DNA of 21,126 nucleotides from Clostridia bacterium (lineage in GTDB: Bacteria; Bacillota; Clostridia; Oscillospirales; Ruminococcaceae): assembly GCA_026001145.1 (NCBI GenBank), contig BNZN01000013.1, positions 1 through 21,126 of the forward strand, written 5' to 3'. Made by a program: the position numbers and the translations under genes. Below, piece by piece: positions 13,944-20,400 of this stretch. Positions within the stretch are counted from its first letter, which is position 1. Each line of letters begins with the position of its first letter. A model generated the notes under the pieces. That model made no database searches, was not told the origin of the DNA, and worked only from the letters and a program-made list of their open reading frames with translations.

Positions 13944-13961
13944 AAGTTGCATATGCAACTT
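13944..13961. repeat. Perfect 18-bp palindrome between str promoter and secreted gene
   Basis: AAGTTGCATATGCAACTT is a perfect inverted repeat with no loop. On the minus strand it is followed by a T-rich run (TTTTGAGGTG then TTTTTTCG and TTTTTTTGC). It may be a secondary transcription stop behind the secreted-protein gene or a protein binding site about 140 bp upstream of the str promoter. The rest of the 13815-14018 stretch is A-rich with no gene. Confidence 0.5.
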
Positions 13962-14018
13962 AATTTTGGCAGAGTTAAAAGCCAAATGCCAAGGCTCATC
14001 AACTTTTCCTGCTCAAGC

Positions 14019-14046
14019 AAAAAAGACCAGCTCTCGCGAACTGATC
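14019..14046 (-). terminator. Terminator of the first cassette-type secreted gene (GNRA-loop hairpin)
   Basis: On the minus strand GATCAGTTC pairs with GAGCTGGTC (9 bp, two G-T wobbles) around a GCGA tetraloop of GNRA type, followed by six T residues (14019-14024). It begins 15 nt after the stop of the 14062-15411 gene. A diverged relative with a GAAA loop lies at 18108-18129 behind the sister gene. Confidence 0.8.
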
Positions 14047-14061
14047 CCATTTTTCGGATTT

Positions 14062-15411
14062 TCAGATTTTTTTTGATGAGTAGGAAAAGAACGGCCCGTT
14101 CCAAAAAGCGATTGGTGACGACGGCAAAAAGCGGTCCAAAGGCGGATCAGACCACGTTTCGTCATGCGTTGGGATATAGCCCTCCCCGTTCCTTGTGGTG
14201 CGCCGGCGGACCGTCGCCTTATTCCGCAAAGCAACTAGCAACGCCTCACTTGGTCCTTTTTCGTCGGGCCGCGCTAGTAACAGCGCAACACGCCAGCCTA
14301 CGCTCTCTTTTTCGTGCCTCTCACGCATTAGTTGTCCCATAAACAAGAGGAGACGCACTGCTTCTTTTCCCGTGGCAAACACTTCCTCTTCCCGAGTAAA
14401 CCGAGCGACAGCGGAAAATGCCACGTTGGTCACGCACGGTGCGTGCCAGCCAACAAGAGCAGGCCGCCTGGAACAGAAACGATCAAGCAGCGGAACAGCA
14501 GAACGCCCAAAAGCAGGCCGCGCCGGCGGACAGTTCTCCTCCCAGCCTCCGCCACGCCGCCACTGGTTGTCTTCCATTTGCATGAACTCATCGAACTCGT
14601 CGCGACACATGGCTTGGCTGATTTCTCTCAGGCGTTTCCTTTGTTTCAGGAACCAACGAGGACGATTTGCTGGCGGCCACTGGGCATTCGGATGCAACAC
14701 ACAGACAGCCAAGTCTGGCGGAAGCATTGCCTTTATGTCGCGGACACGCTTGCTGAAGGCAAGCAGCATTGCTCCTTGTGACTTCCACAAATATATCTCC
14801 AGAACAGCGCCTACCAAAGCACGTACACTTTCTTGATTGTCCTCTGTGGCAACTAATTTGCTAATTAAATCACGGTTCATGCCAATAAGACCATTTGCTG
14901 TTTCGTACTCAGTATCGACCGCTATTGGTTTGCAAAAAAACACTTTCATCAGGGGCATCTTTTCTTGATTAGAGCTCACTTCTTGATTAGAGCTCACTTC
15001 TGGACTCTTAAACTTTTCCCTTCCATTAAGAAAGACGGTCCAACTATTGTACCCGAACTTTTGAGCGTATCCGTCAAGAACCACGTACATGTTTGTGCGT
15101 AGTTCTTGACCACGCGGGACAAAACCCACTAAAATCTTATGATCATCGTTATCGTTGGCTGTCACATCAAAAACCACAATTTCTTTGCTCACGTCGCCCT
15201 CTTTGACGCCGTTTATTTCCATAAGATACTTAAATGTCTCTTTCCACTTTGTTGCCGTACTCAGATCCGTAGGATCTATCACTAACGCTTTGCTTCTTTC
15301 TTTCCGGTCAATCACCGGCAAAGCATAGGAGATTGGTGTGATTCCTGAAAAAACACTTGCCACTGAGAGAATCATACATAAAACTTTCTGCAAGTTTTTC
15401 TTGCATTTCAT
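14062..15411 (-). CDS. Secreted protein, conserved signal cassette with GC-rich C-terminal part
   Basis: 449 residues from the ATG at 15411, which has AAGGAGG (15420-15426) 8 nt upstream; the frame is open a further 10 codons but without a site. Residues 1-30 are a signal peptide (MKCKKNLQKVLCMILSVASV, then ISYA|LPV) nearly identical at the start to that of the 18317-19081 gene. Residues about 35-200 look like a mixed alpha/beta domain in AT-rich DNA and include a tandem EVSSNQ repeat. From about residue 230 the protein becomes rich in Arg, Trp, Pro and Ala, and the DNA rises to about two thirds G+C (for example 14521-14580), against roughly 37-45% elsewhere. I recognise no domain. The abrupt change suggests a fusion, acquired segment or frameshifted end. 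It stands alone, with its own promoter and terminator. Confidence 0.72.
   Translation of the reverse strand: MKCKKNLQKVLCMILSVASVFSGITPISYALPVIDRKERSKALVIDPTDLSTATKWKETFKYLMEINGVKEGDVSKEIVVFDVTANDNDDHKILVGFVPRGQELRTNMYVVLDGYAQKFGYNSWTVFLNGREKFKSPEVSSNQEVSSNQEKMPLMKVFFCKPIAVDTEYETANGLIGMNRDLISKLVATEDNQESVRALVGAVLEIYLWKSQGAMLLAFSKRVRDIKAMLPPDLAVCVLHPNAQWPPANRPRWFLKQRKRLREISQAMCRDEFDEFMQMEDNQWRRGGGWEENCPPARPAFGRSAVPLLDRFCSRRPALVGWHAPCVTNVAFSAVARFTREEEVFATGKEAVRLLLFMGQLMRERHEKESVGWRVALLLARPDEKGPSEALLVALRNKATVRRRTTRNGEGYIPTHDETWSDPPLDRFLPSSPIAFWNGPFFSYSSKKI
14963..14998 (-). repeat. Perfect 2 x 18-bp tandem repeat inside the secreted gene
   Basis: The 18-bp unit TCTTGATTAGAGCTCACT (plus strand) occurs at 14963-14980 and again at 14981-14998 without a mismatch. 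It keeps frame and duplicates the hexapeptide EVSSNQ (residues about 138-149). Perfect identity suggests a recent in-frame duplication in a linker. Confidence 0.9.
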
Positions 15412-15465
15412 AAAAAATTCCTCCTTAAATTCTGGAACCAAATCATTTAACCTTTTATACTCATA

Positions 15466-15494
15466 AGTCTACCACAATACATTCGCTATGTCAA
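15466..15494 (-). promoter_or_regulatory. Promoter of the first cassette-type secreted gene
   Basis: On the minus strand TTGACA (15489-15494), 17 nt, TAGACT (15466-15471). The spacer and surroundings resemble the promoter of the sister gene at 19139-19167, including an ATTGTG just before the -10. The leader ends with TGGTTCC, GAATTTAAGG and AGG, also shared. Confidence 0.75.
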
Positions 15495-15533
15495 CACCAT
15501 TTCTTGCACAAACATTTAATTTGACAACAATCT

Positions 15534-15555
15534 CAAATTAATTCAAAATATCCAC
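15534..15555 (-). promoter_or_regulatory. Conserved upstream element, copy 1
   Basis: On the minus strand it reads GTGGATATTTTGAATTAA followed by TTTG. It matches 19207-19228 at 19 of 22 positions and in both genes lies exactly 39 nt upstream of the -35 hexamer, i.e. roughly -75 to -96 from the start site. It may be a regulator binding site or an upstream promoter element. Its AT-rich core (AATTAATT) is palindromic. Confidence 0.6.
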
Positions 15556-15616
15556 AATCTTTCAGACAATTTGCGCAAAACATGATTGCCGGACACGCAT
15601 GTAGGCAACTAGCAAG

Positions 15617-15645
15617 TTGCGTGCCGCAAAGAAACATGCTAAAAT
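15617..15645 (+). promoter_or_regulatory. Promoter of ftsK
   Basis: TTGCGT (15617-15622), 17-nt spacer, TAAAAT (15640-15645). A small hairpin GCAACT-AGCA-AGTTGC (15605-15620) overlaps the edge of the -35 box and could be an operator. The leader is about 40 nt with AAGAAGAGG 9 nt before the ATG. Confidence 0.6.
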
Positions 15646-15691
15646 AAAGGCAGAAATTCGGTAATTTTGTGTAAAGAAGAGGCAAAATGAG

Positions 15692-18022
15692 ATGGCTAAA
15701 AAAAGGGTTGCGAGAGGCGTGATGACGGCAAAAACAGCGGCAAAATCAAAGCAGAGACGGGCAAACAATCAAACCTGGAGCATTGTTTTGTTCGCTTTGG
15801 GCCTGCTTTTGTTTTTGCTTGCATTACTTGAAGGGGATTCTGGGTGGACGATTGCACACAATTTCATCTGTGGGTTAGTTGGTTGGTGCGCGATTATTTT
15901 GGGACCATTGTTAATATACATTTCAGTGATAATTGCGGGTGAAAAGCGGAAAATTTCGATTGCAAGGGAAGTGAACCAAGGTTTTGCGCTTATTTTGCTT
16001 CTCGGAATTATAACCCACATTATCCAATTCAAAGATCCCGGCGAAAATGTGGATTGGGCGAGTCGTTTCGTTGAGTTTTATGGACAAGGTTCAAAGCATG
16101 GCGGAGGTGCGCTTTCTGGAGTTCTAACACTACCACTGGTAAAATTTTGCGGTCTTTGGGGCGCTGGAATTATCGTTGGCATTTTGATTCTCCTCTTTGT
16201 TATGTTGGTTTTTCGCATCACGATCATAGACGTATATAAACACATAAAAATCAAGAGGGTTGCAAAAGAAACACCAAAAAGCATAAACAAGGTGCCTGAC
16301 ATTAAACCAGAAGAACCCGAGAAAAAGAACAAGAAATGGTTTGGACAAATTGCAAAAGAAGCCGAAGAACTCGGAGCAAATGGGATTTCTGATCAAGAAA
16401 CGGACGGCGTCCCCGAATTTGAAGATGACTTGCAATTTGACCTGGTTGAAGAAAATCAGCGCGAATTTTTGAAACTTGTGGATAAAAAACGCTTTCAAAA
16501 AGCCATCGGATCGCCTACATCGGCGGAAGAAATCAAATCTCCTTTTGATGTTGACACTACGCTAGATGATGGTTACAGATTGCCCGATTTAGATTTGCTG
16601 AACCAACCCAAACCGCAGAACATGACGAAGCTGAACGAAGAGTTAAAGGTGACTGCAAACAAACTGATTGAAACATTAAAGAGTTTTGGCGTTGGTGCAA
16701 CAATTGTAGACATTTCCACGGGGCCTTCGGTAACAAGATATGAGCTGCAACCCGCAGTTGGCGTTAAGATCAACAAAATTACGGGCCTTTCGGATGACAT
16801 CGCACTGAATTTGGCAACGGTCGGAGTAAGAATCGAGGCTCCCGTGCCAAACAAAGCGGCGGTTGGAATTGAGGTGCCAAACAAAACCACTACTCTCGTC
16901 AGCATCCGGGAAGCGCTTGAATCGGAGCTGTTTGAAAAAAGTAAAAGCAACCTGACGGTTGCACTTGGCAAAGATATCGCCGGAAACTTTACGGTCGCCG
17001 ACATCGCGAAAATGCCACATGTGCTGATTGCTGGGTCAACTGGGTCTGGAAAGTCGGTTTGCATCAACTCAATCATCATAAGTCTAATATACAAGTCATC
17101 GCCGAGCGACGTGAAATTGTTGATGATTGACCCTAAGGTGGTGGAGCTGGGAGTTTATAACGGAATCCCGCATCTTTTGGTCCCGGTGGTAACGGATGCC
17201 AAGAAAGCAGCTGGCGCCCTTGGTTGGGCAGTTTGCGAGATGCTCAACCGATATAAGTTGTTTGCAGAGAATTCGGTTCGAGATCTTGAAAGCTATAATA
17301 AATTAGCTGAAAAACGTGATGATTTAGAAAAGCTACCGCAGATCGTGGTCATTATTGATGAGTTGGCCGACCTGATGATGGTTGCGCCCAATGAAGTTGA
17401 AGATTCGATCTGCCGATTGGCACAAATGGCGCGAGCCGCCGGGATGCATCTGGTGGTTGCAACTCAAAGGCCGTCCGTCGATGTGGTCACCGGAATTATT
17501 AAAGCAAACATCCCGAGCAGAATTGCTTTTGCGGTCTCGTCGCAGGTGGATTCACGAACAATTTTGGATTCATCCGGGGCTGAAAAATTGCTTGGTCGAG
17601 GAGACATGCTGTTTTTGCCGATGGGAGTCAGCAAGCCCATTCGCGTGCAGGGGTGTTTGGTAACCGACAAAGAAGTCGAACGGGTGGTTGAATTCATCAA
17701 AGAGGAACAAGAAGTTGATTACAGCGACGAGGTTGCGGAGGAAATTGAAAAGCTTGCAGTGAAAGAGAAAGCTTCGGCCAAAGTTCCCGAATTTGATCAA
17801 GACGACATGCTAAACACAGCAATCAAGTGTATTGTTGAGATGGGGCAAGCATCCACCTCGTTGCTGCAAAGAAGGCTTAAAATCGGGTATTCACGCGCGG
17901 CGCGGCTGATTGATGAAATGGAAGAAAGAGGGATTGTTGGCGAGAGCGATGGAAGCAAACCCAGAAAGGTTATGATTTCTAAACGAGAATGGCTTGAGAT
18001 GCAAAATCGGAAAGATTTTTGA
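15692..18022 (+). CDS. ftsK: DNA translocase FtsK/SpoIIIE
   Basis: 776 residues, close to Bacillus SpoIIIE length. A membrane-anchored hexameric motor that pumps double-stranded DNA, needed for chromosome clearance at the septum and, in sporulating species, for moving the chromosome into the forespore. A basic N-terminus is followed by four membrane segments (about 29-45, 57-83, 92-110, 150-178), then a charged linker to about 310 and the RecA-like motor: Walker A GSTGSGKSV at about 447-455, 'LLMIDPKVVELG', Walker B VVIIDELADLMM at about 550-562, 'ATQRPSVDVVTG', and 'GRGDMLF'. The C-terminal gamma winged helix (about 705-765, 'QASTSLLQRRLKIGYSRAARLIDEM') reads polar KOPS/SRS-type sequences. 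Complete, with its own promoter and terminator, and flanked on both sides by the two cassette-type secreted genes on the opposite strand. Confidence 0.97.
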   Translation: MAKKRVARGVMTAKTAAKSKQRRANNQTWSIVLFALGLLLFLLALLEGDSGWTIAHNFICGLVGWCAIILGPLLIYISVIIAGEKRKISIAREVNQGFALILLLGIITHIIQFKDPGENVDWASRFVEFYGQGSKHGGGALSGVLTLPLVKFCGLWGAGIIVGILILLFVMLVFRITIIDVYKHIKIKRVAKETPKSINKVPDIKPEEPEKKNKKWFGQIAKEAEELGANGISDQETDGVPEFEDDLQFDLVEENQREFLKLVDKKRFQKAIGSPTSAEEIKSPFDVDTTLDDGYRLPDLDLLNQPKPQNMTKLNEELKVTANKLIETLKSFGVGATIVDISTGPSVTRYELQPAVGVKINKITGLSDDIALNLATVGVRIEAPVPNKAAVGIEVPNKTTTLVSIREALESELFEKSKSNLTVALGKDIAGNFTVADIAKMPHVLIAGSTGSGKSVCINSIIISLIYKSSPSDVKLLMIDPKVVELGVYNGIPHLLVPVVTDAKKAAGALGWAVCEMLNRYKLFAENSVRDLESYNKLAEKRDDLEKLPQIVVIIDELADLMMVAPNEVEDSICRLAQMARAAGMHLVVATQRPSVDVVTGIIKANIPSRIAFAVSSQVDSRTILDSSGAEKLLGRGDMLFLPMGVSKPIRVQGCLVTDKEVERVVEFIKEEQEVDYSDEVAEEIEKLAVKEKASAKVPEFDQDDMLNTAIKCIVEMGQASTSLLQRRLKIGYSRAARLIDEMEERGIVGESDGSKPRKVMISKREWLEMQNRKDF

Positions 18023-18037
18023 ACTCAAGAGAAAAAG

Positions 18038-18060
18038 CCTCCCTCGAAAGGGAGGTTTAA
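18038..18060 (+). terminator. Terminator of ftsK
   Basis: CCTCCCT (18038-18044) pairs with AGGGAGG (18049-18055) around a CGAA loop, followed by TTTAA. It begins 15 nt after the ftsK stop. The T-run is short but the stem is very stable. Confidence 0.75.
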
Positions 18061-18107
18061 ATGTATCCTGTTCATGTCATTGCAACAATGTTTGAAAGAC
18101 AAACAAA

Positions 18108-18129
18108 GGCCAGCTCTTTCGAATTGGTC
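18108..18129. repeat. Hairpin related to the 14025-14046 terminator
   Basis: GGCCAGCTC-TTTC-GAATTGGTC matches GACCAGCTC-TCGC-GAACTGATC (plus-strand reading of the other copy) at 16 of 22 positions. On the plus strand it pairs with two wobbles and one mismatch; on the minus strand it has a GAAA loop but two A-C mismatches, followed by CTTTGTTTG. It lies about 190 nt beyond the stop of the 18317-19081 gene, whose nearest terminator is the hairpin at 18224-18249, so this looks like a decayed second terminator. Confidence 0.5.
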
Positions 18130-18140
18130 TCCGTAACGTT

Positions 18141-18249
18141 ACTTTTCAAGCATTCCAACCTTCTCGAACTTTTTGAAAACTCGCTTTTTCAGAAACAAAT
18201 TGATTGCGCAAAAAAACAAACCAGGGAGAAGACATCACAATCTTCTCCC
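18141..18249 (-). repeat. Hairpin repeat, copy 3 (behind the second secreted gene)
   Basis: On the minus strand: hairpin GGGAGAAGA/TCTTCTCCC (18241-18249 with 18224-18232, 8-nt loop), T-rich run, TTTGTTTCTGAAAAAGCGAG, then CAAAAAG, CGAGAAGG and GGAATGCTTGAAAAG. Every block has a counterpart in the same order at 9095-9209. The hairpin is 26 nt from GGGAG to CTCCC in both, with paired substitutions that keep the stem. Confidence 0.7.
18209..18249 (-). terminator. Terminator of the second cassette-type secreted gene
   Basis: Perfect 9-bp stem (18224-18232 with 18241-18249) followed on the minus strand by TGGTTTGTTTTTTTGC. It lies about 70 nt beyond the stop at 18317. A small additional hairpin GCAC-CAAA-GTGC lies between. 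This is part of repeat copy 3, showing that the repeat works as, or grew around, a terminator. Confidence 0.8.
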
Positions 18250-18316
18250 AAGCTATTTTTACCTTTTCGCGGACACGTTTTAAGAGTGTTAGGGGCACCA
18301 AAGTGCACCAAATATC

Positions 18317-19081
18317 TTATCTGGCAAATGTGTACATTATTACACAAAGGGCAAACAAACACTCTCTTGCTACCAAATCAGCCAACACGAGCTCATCCGG
18401 ATGCGCAATGTCGAAAAGCAAGCCATGCGCTGCTAGCGTCCCATCGCAGCTGGCGCTGCTGTAGTTTGTGGGCTGAATGAGCACACTAGAAAAGCAGTCA
18501 GCGGTTGCCGCATCATCAATTTCTAGTGCCGTGCGCACGGCCTCGCCGTTTGACCTTTGTTTGCCGTTGGTTGCCTTTGTATACAGTCTCTGCGTTACAG
18601 CACGAAGATCGCGAGCGGATCCCCTGATGTGTTCCGTGTCTGCGAGGAGGTTTCGCACCAGCGTGCCCGTCTCCCAATCAGGCCACATCATTGCAAGAAC
18701 ATTCGCGACAGCTATTAGTACAGGTCGACCGAGAGCCGTTCTGTGATTTCTGCCTCCTGTCAAACGAAACAATGGCGCCAAGAGCGCCGGCAGCTGAGCA
18801 AGCGCCTCCTGCACTCGCTGTGCGTGTGCCACGCGCCGGGCGAATATGAAGGTCTTCCCAACCTTGTTGTTCTTCACCGTGCGCATTTCTTGTGACGTGC
18901 CAACCAAGTTACGCAACGCTTGTGGTGTTCCTACATAGCGCAGCAATCGCGCAGTGGTATCACGGTCTAGGTCACCGAAACCACCACCCACACCATAAGA
19001 GACCGGCACAACCGCCGAAGAGATACTCGCCGTTGCGAGAGCAATACACAGGACTTTCTGCAAGCTTTTCTTGCTTTTCAT
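18317..19081 (-). CDS. Secreted protein, conserved signal cassette, F-box-like N-terminus
   Basis: 254 residues. The ATG has AAGGGAGG (19092-19099) 10 nt upstream. Residues 1-30 are a signal peptide (MKSKKSLQKVLCIALATASI, then VSYG) matching that of the 14062-15411 gene. Directly after it, about 37-75, is DLDRDTTARLLRYVGTPQ followed by ALRNLVGTSQEMR, which has the spacing of an F-box (L-P-x-E-x-x-x-x-I-L-x-Y-L ... L-x-x-L-x-x-x-S-x-x-x-R). If real, it would be a eukaryote-type domain for recruiting host Skp1. The remainder is helical, Ala/Arg/Leu-rich and unrecognised. The DNA is GC-rich (44 of 60 bases G or C at 18781-18840), unlike its own leader. Monocistronic with promoter and terminator. 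The F-box reading is tentative; a bacterial helical repeat is the alternative. Confidence 0.75.
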   Translation of the reverse strand: MKSKKSLQKVLCIALATASISSAVVPVSYGVGGGFGDLDRDTTARLLRYVGTPQALRNLVGTSQEMRTVKNNKVGKTFIFARRVAHAQRVQEALAQLPALLAPLFRLTGGRNHRTALGRPVLIAVANVLAMMWPDWETGTLVRNLLADTEHIRGSARDLRAVTQRLYTKATNGKQRSNGEAVRTALEIDDAATADCFSSVLIQPTNYSSASCDGTLAAHGLLFDIAHPDELVLADLVARECLFALCVIMYTFAR

Positions 19082-19107
19082 AAAATAAAAACCTCCCTTA
19101 AATTTCG

Positions 19108-19126
19108 GAACCAGAACTCCTGGTTC
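19108..19126 (-). promoter_or_regulatory. Leader hairpin of the second secreted gene
   Basis: GAACCAG and CTGGTTC form a perfect 7-bp stem with a 5-nt loop in the 5' leader, just upstream of the ribosome binding site. The sister gene keeps only the right arm (TGGTTCC), so the hairpin is not conserved. It could influence mRNA stability or translation. Confidence 0.45.
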
Positions 19127-19138
19127 TCTATATTACTT

Positions 19139-19167
19139 AGTTTATCACAATTTATTTTCCATGTCAA
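19139..19167 (-). promoter_or_regulatory. Promoter of the second cassette-type secreted gene
   Basis: On the minus strand TTGACA (19162-19167), 17 nt, TAAACT (19139-19144). It aligns with the sister promoter at 15466-15494 through TTGACAT, ATTGTG and TA-ACT. Confidence 0.78.
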
Positions 19168-19206
19168 TAGTTTTTTGCTGAGAAAAGTTAATTTCAGAGA
19201 ATAGCC

Positions 19207-19228
19207 TAAATTAATTTAAAATACCCAC
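19207..19228 (-). promoter_or_regulatory. Conserved upstream element, copy 2
   Basis: Minus-strand GTGGGTATTTTAAATTAA followed by TTTA; 19 of 22 positions equal copy 1 at 15534-15555. The gap to the -35 hexamer (19168-19206) is 39 nt, identical to copy 1. Confidence 0.6.
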
Positions 19229-19300
19229 TGATTTTATAGCACATTGCACATTGCACATTTTGCATGCTTGCGAGCCCGCCACCAACAGAAAAACACAAAC

Positions 19301-19329
19301 TTGCACTTTTGATATTTTGATGTTAAAAT
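19301..19329 (+). promoter_or_regulatory. Promoter of folE-folB
   Basis: TTGCAC (19301-19306), 17-nt spacer, TAAAAT (19324-19329). Transcription would start near 19336, about 40 nt before the folE start. No riboswitch-sized leader is present. Confidence 0.6.
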
Positions 19330-19373
19330 CTCCTGTGTGAAGAGCCTTTTGGGGGAAACAAAAATATTTTAAA

Positions 19374-19973
19374 GTGGTGATTTCTGCAATAAATAAAGAA
19401 AAAATAGAGAATGCAGTGAAAGAAATTTTGGAGGCACTTGGCGAGGACGTCACAAGAAAAGGCCTTCAAGAAACTCCCAAACGTGTGGCTGCCATGTGCC
19501 AAGAACTGTTTGCGGGATATGGTGCAGATCCGAAACAACACGTTAAATTGCTTGATGAATTCGGAGTTGCTGGAGAAATAATTGTTGTCAAAGACATCCC
19601 GGTACGCTCGGTTTGCGAACACCATTTGTTGCCTTTTTTCGGGGTGGCGCACATTGCATATATACCAAGAGGCGATAAAATTATAGGACTCTCAAAACTC
19701 TCGAGAATAGTGGATCACTATGCAAAACGCTTGCAGGTGCAGGAAAGGCTCACACTTGAGATAGCTGACTTCATATGCGACAATTTGGACGCTTCGGGAG
19801 TTGCTGTGGTAATGGAAACCGAGCATCTTTGCGTGACCATGCGAGGAACCAAGGCAGCCGGCTCCAAAACCAAAACTGCAATCTTCAAAGGCAACATGCA
19901 AACAAACCCTGATCTGCGAAACGAGGCTGTGAGCCTACTTATGGATCAAAAAAATAAAAAAGGAAATAATTAA
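19374..19973 (+). CDS. folE: GTP cyclohydrolase I
   Basis: 199 residues. It converts GTP to 7,8-dihydroneopterin triphosphate, the first step of tetrahydrofolate synthesis, as a cytosolic decamer. Zinc ligands are visible: Cys81 and His84 in CEHHLLPF and Cys153 in HLCVTMRG. Other family marks are '[13 protein letters not shown]', '[19 protein letters not shown]' and 'RLQVQERLT'. Length and motifs fit FolE type IA. The start is GTG; a second GTG three bases on (19377) is equally possible, and the ribosome binding site is poor (GGGGG lies 18 nt upstream). folB starts one base after the folE stop, so the two are translationally linked. Confidence 0.96.
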   Translation: MVISAINKEKIENAVKEILEALGEDVTRKGLQETPKRVAAMCQELFAGYGADPKQHVKLLDEFGVAGEIIVVKDIPVRSVCEHHLLPFFGVAHIAYIPRGDKIIGLSKLSRIVDHYAKRLQVQERLTLEIADFICDNLDASGVAVVMETEHLCVTMRGTKAAGSKTKTAIFKGNMQTNPDLRNEAVSLLMDQKNKKGNN

Positions 19974-19974
19974 G

Positions 19975-20334
19975 TTGGATAAAATAATAATCAAAGGGCT
20001 AAAGGTATTTGCCTATCACGGCGTTAATCCAGAAGAAAAAAGAGACGGCCAGAATTTTATTTTTGACTTGTGTATATACACCGATTTGCGCTTGCCGTGT
20101 GAAAGTGACAATCTCAATGACAACATAAACTACTCAAAGGTTGTGGAAACCATCATCAAAACGGCCCGTGAGAAATCCTATAACTTGCTAGAGAAAGTAG
20201 CGAGTCGTGTTGCAGAGCAGCTTTTGGACGATTTTGCAAGCATCACCAAGGTTGATGTTTTGGTCAAAAAGCCGCAAGCACCAATTGAAGCAGATTTTGA
20301 TTATGTTGCAGTTGAAATCGAGAGAAACAGATGA
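19975..20334 (+). CDS. folB: Dihydroneopterin aldolase
   Basis: 119 residues, full length. It cleaves 7,8-dihydroneopterin to 6-hydroxymethyl-dihydropterin and glycolaldehyde. Typical marks: 'IIIKGLKVFAYHGVNPEEK' with the catalytic-region Glu near 21, 'NYSKV' (Tyr53), 'NLLEKVASRVAEQLL', and 'VLVKKPQAPIEADF' with the active-site Lys near 98-99. The TTG start follows the folE TAA by one base and has AAGGA about 10 nt upstream inside folE. folK and folP, frequent neighbours, do not follow; instead an independent promoter inside the last folB codons drives the next gene. Confidence 0.95.
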   Translation: MDKIIIKGLKVFAYHGVNPEEKRDGQNFIFDLCIYTDLRLPCESDNLNDNINYSKVVETIIKTAREKSYNLLEKVASRVAEQLLDDFASITKVDVLVKKPQAPIEADFDYVAVEIERNR

Positions 20335-20340
20335 TATAAT
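20312..20340 (+). promoter_or_regulatory. Strong promoter at the end of folB for the CPBP gene
   Basis: TTGAAA (20312-20317), exact 17-nt spacer, TATAAT (20335-20340), with TG in the extended position. It overlaps the folB stop codon (20332-20334), so the next gene has its own near-consensus promoter. Confidence 0.78.
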
Positions 20341-20400
20341 CTTTGAGATGAGATGCATTGGTTTTCAGGTAGGGGGTTAACAAAAAGGGAGGGGGTACCA

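Noticed and set aside
13896..14342. 148-codon plus-strand frame across the region upstream of the str promoter
   Set aside because: It overlaps the terminator and the end of the well-supported minus-strand gene and has no ribosome binding site.
14195..14836. 213-codon plus-strand frame opposite the GC-rich secreted gene
   Set aside because: High G+C removes stop codons from all frames here. The minus-strand gene has a signal peptide, ribosome binding site, promoter and terminator; this frame has none.
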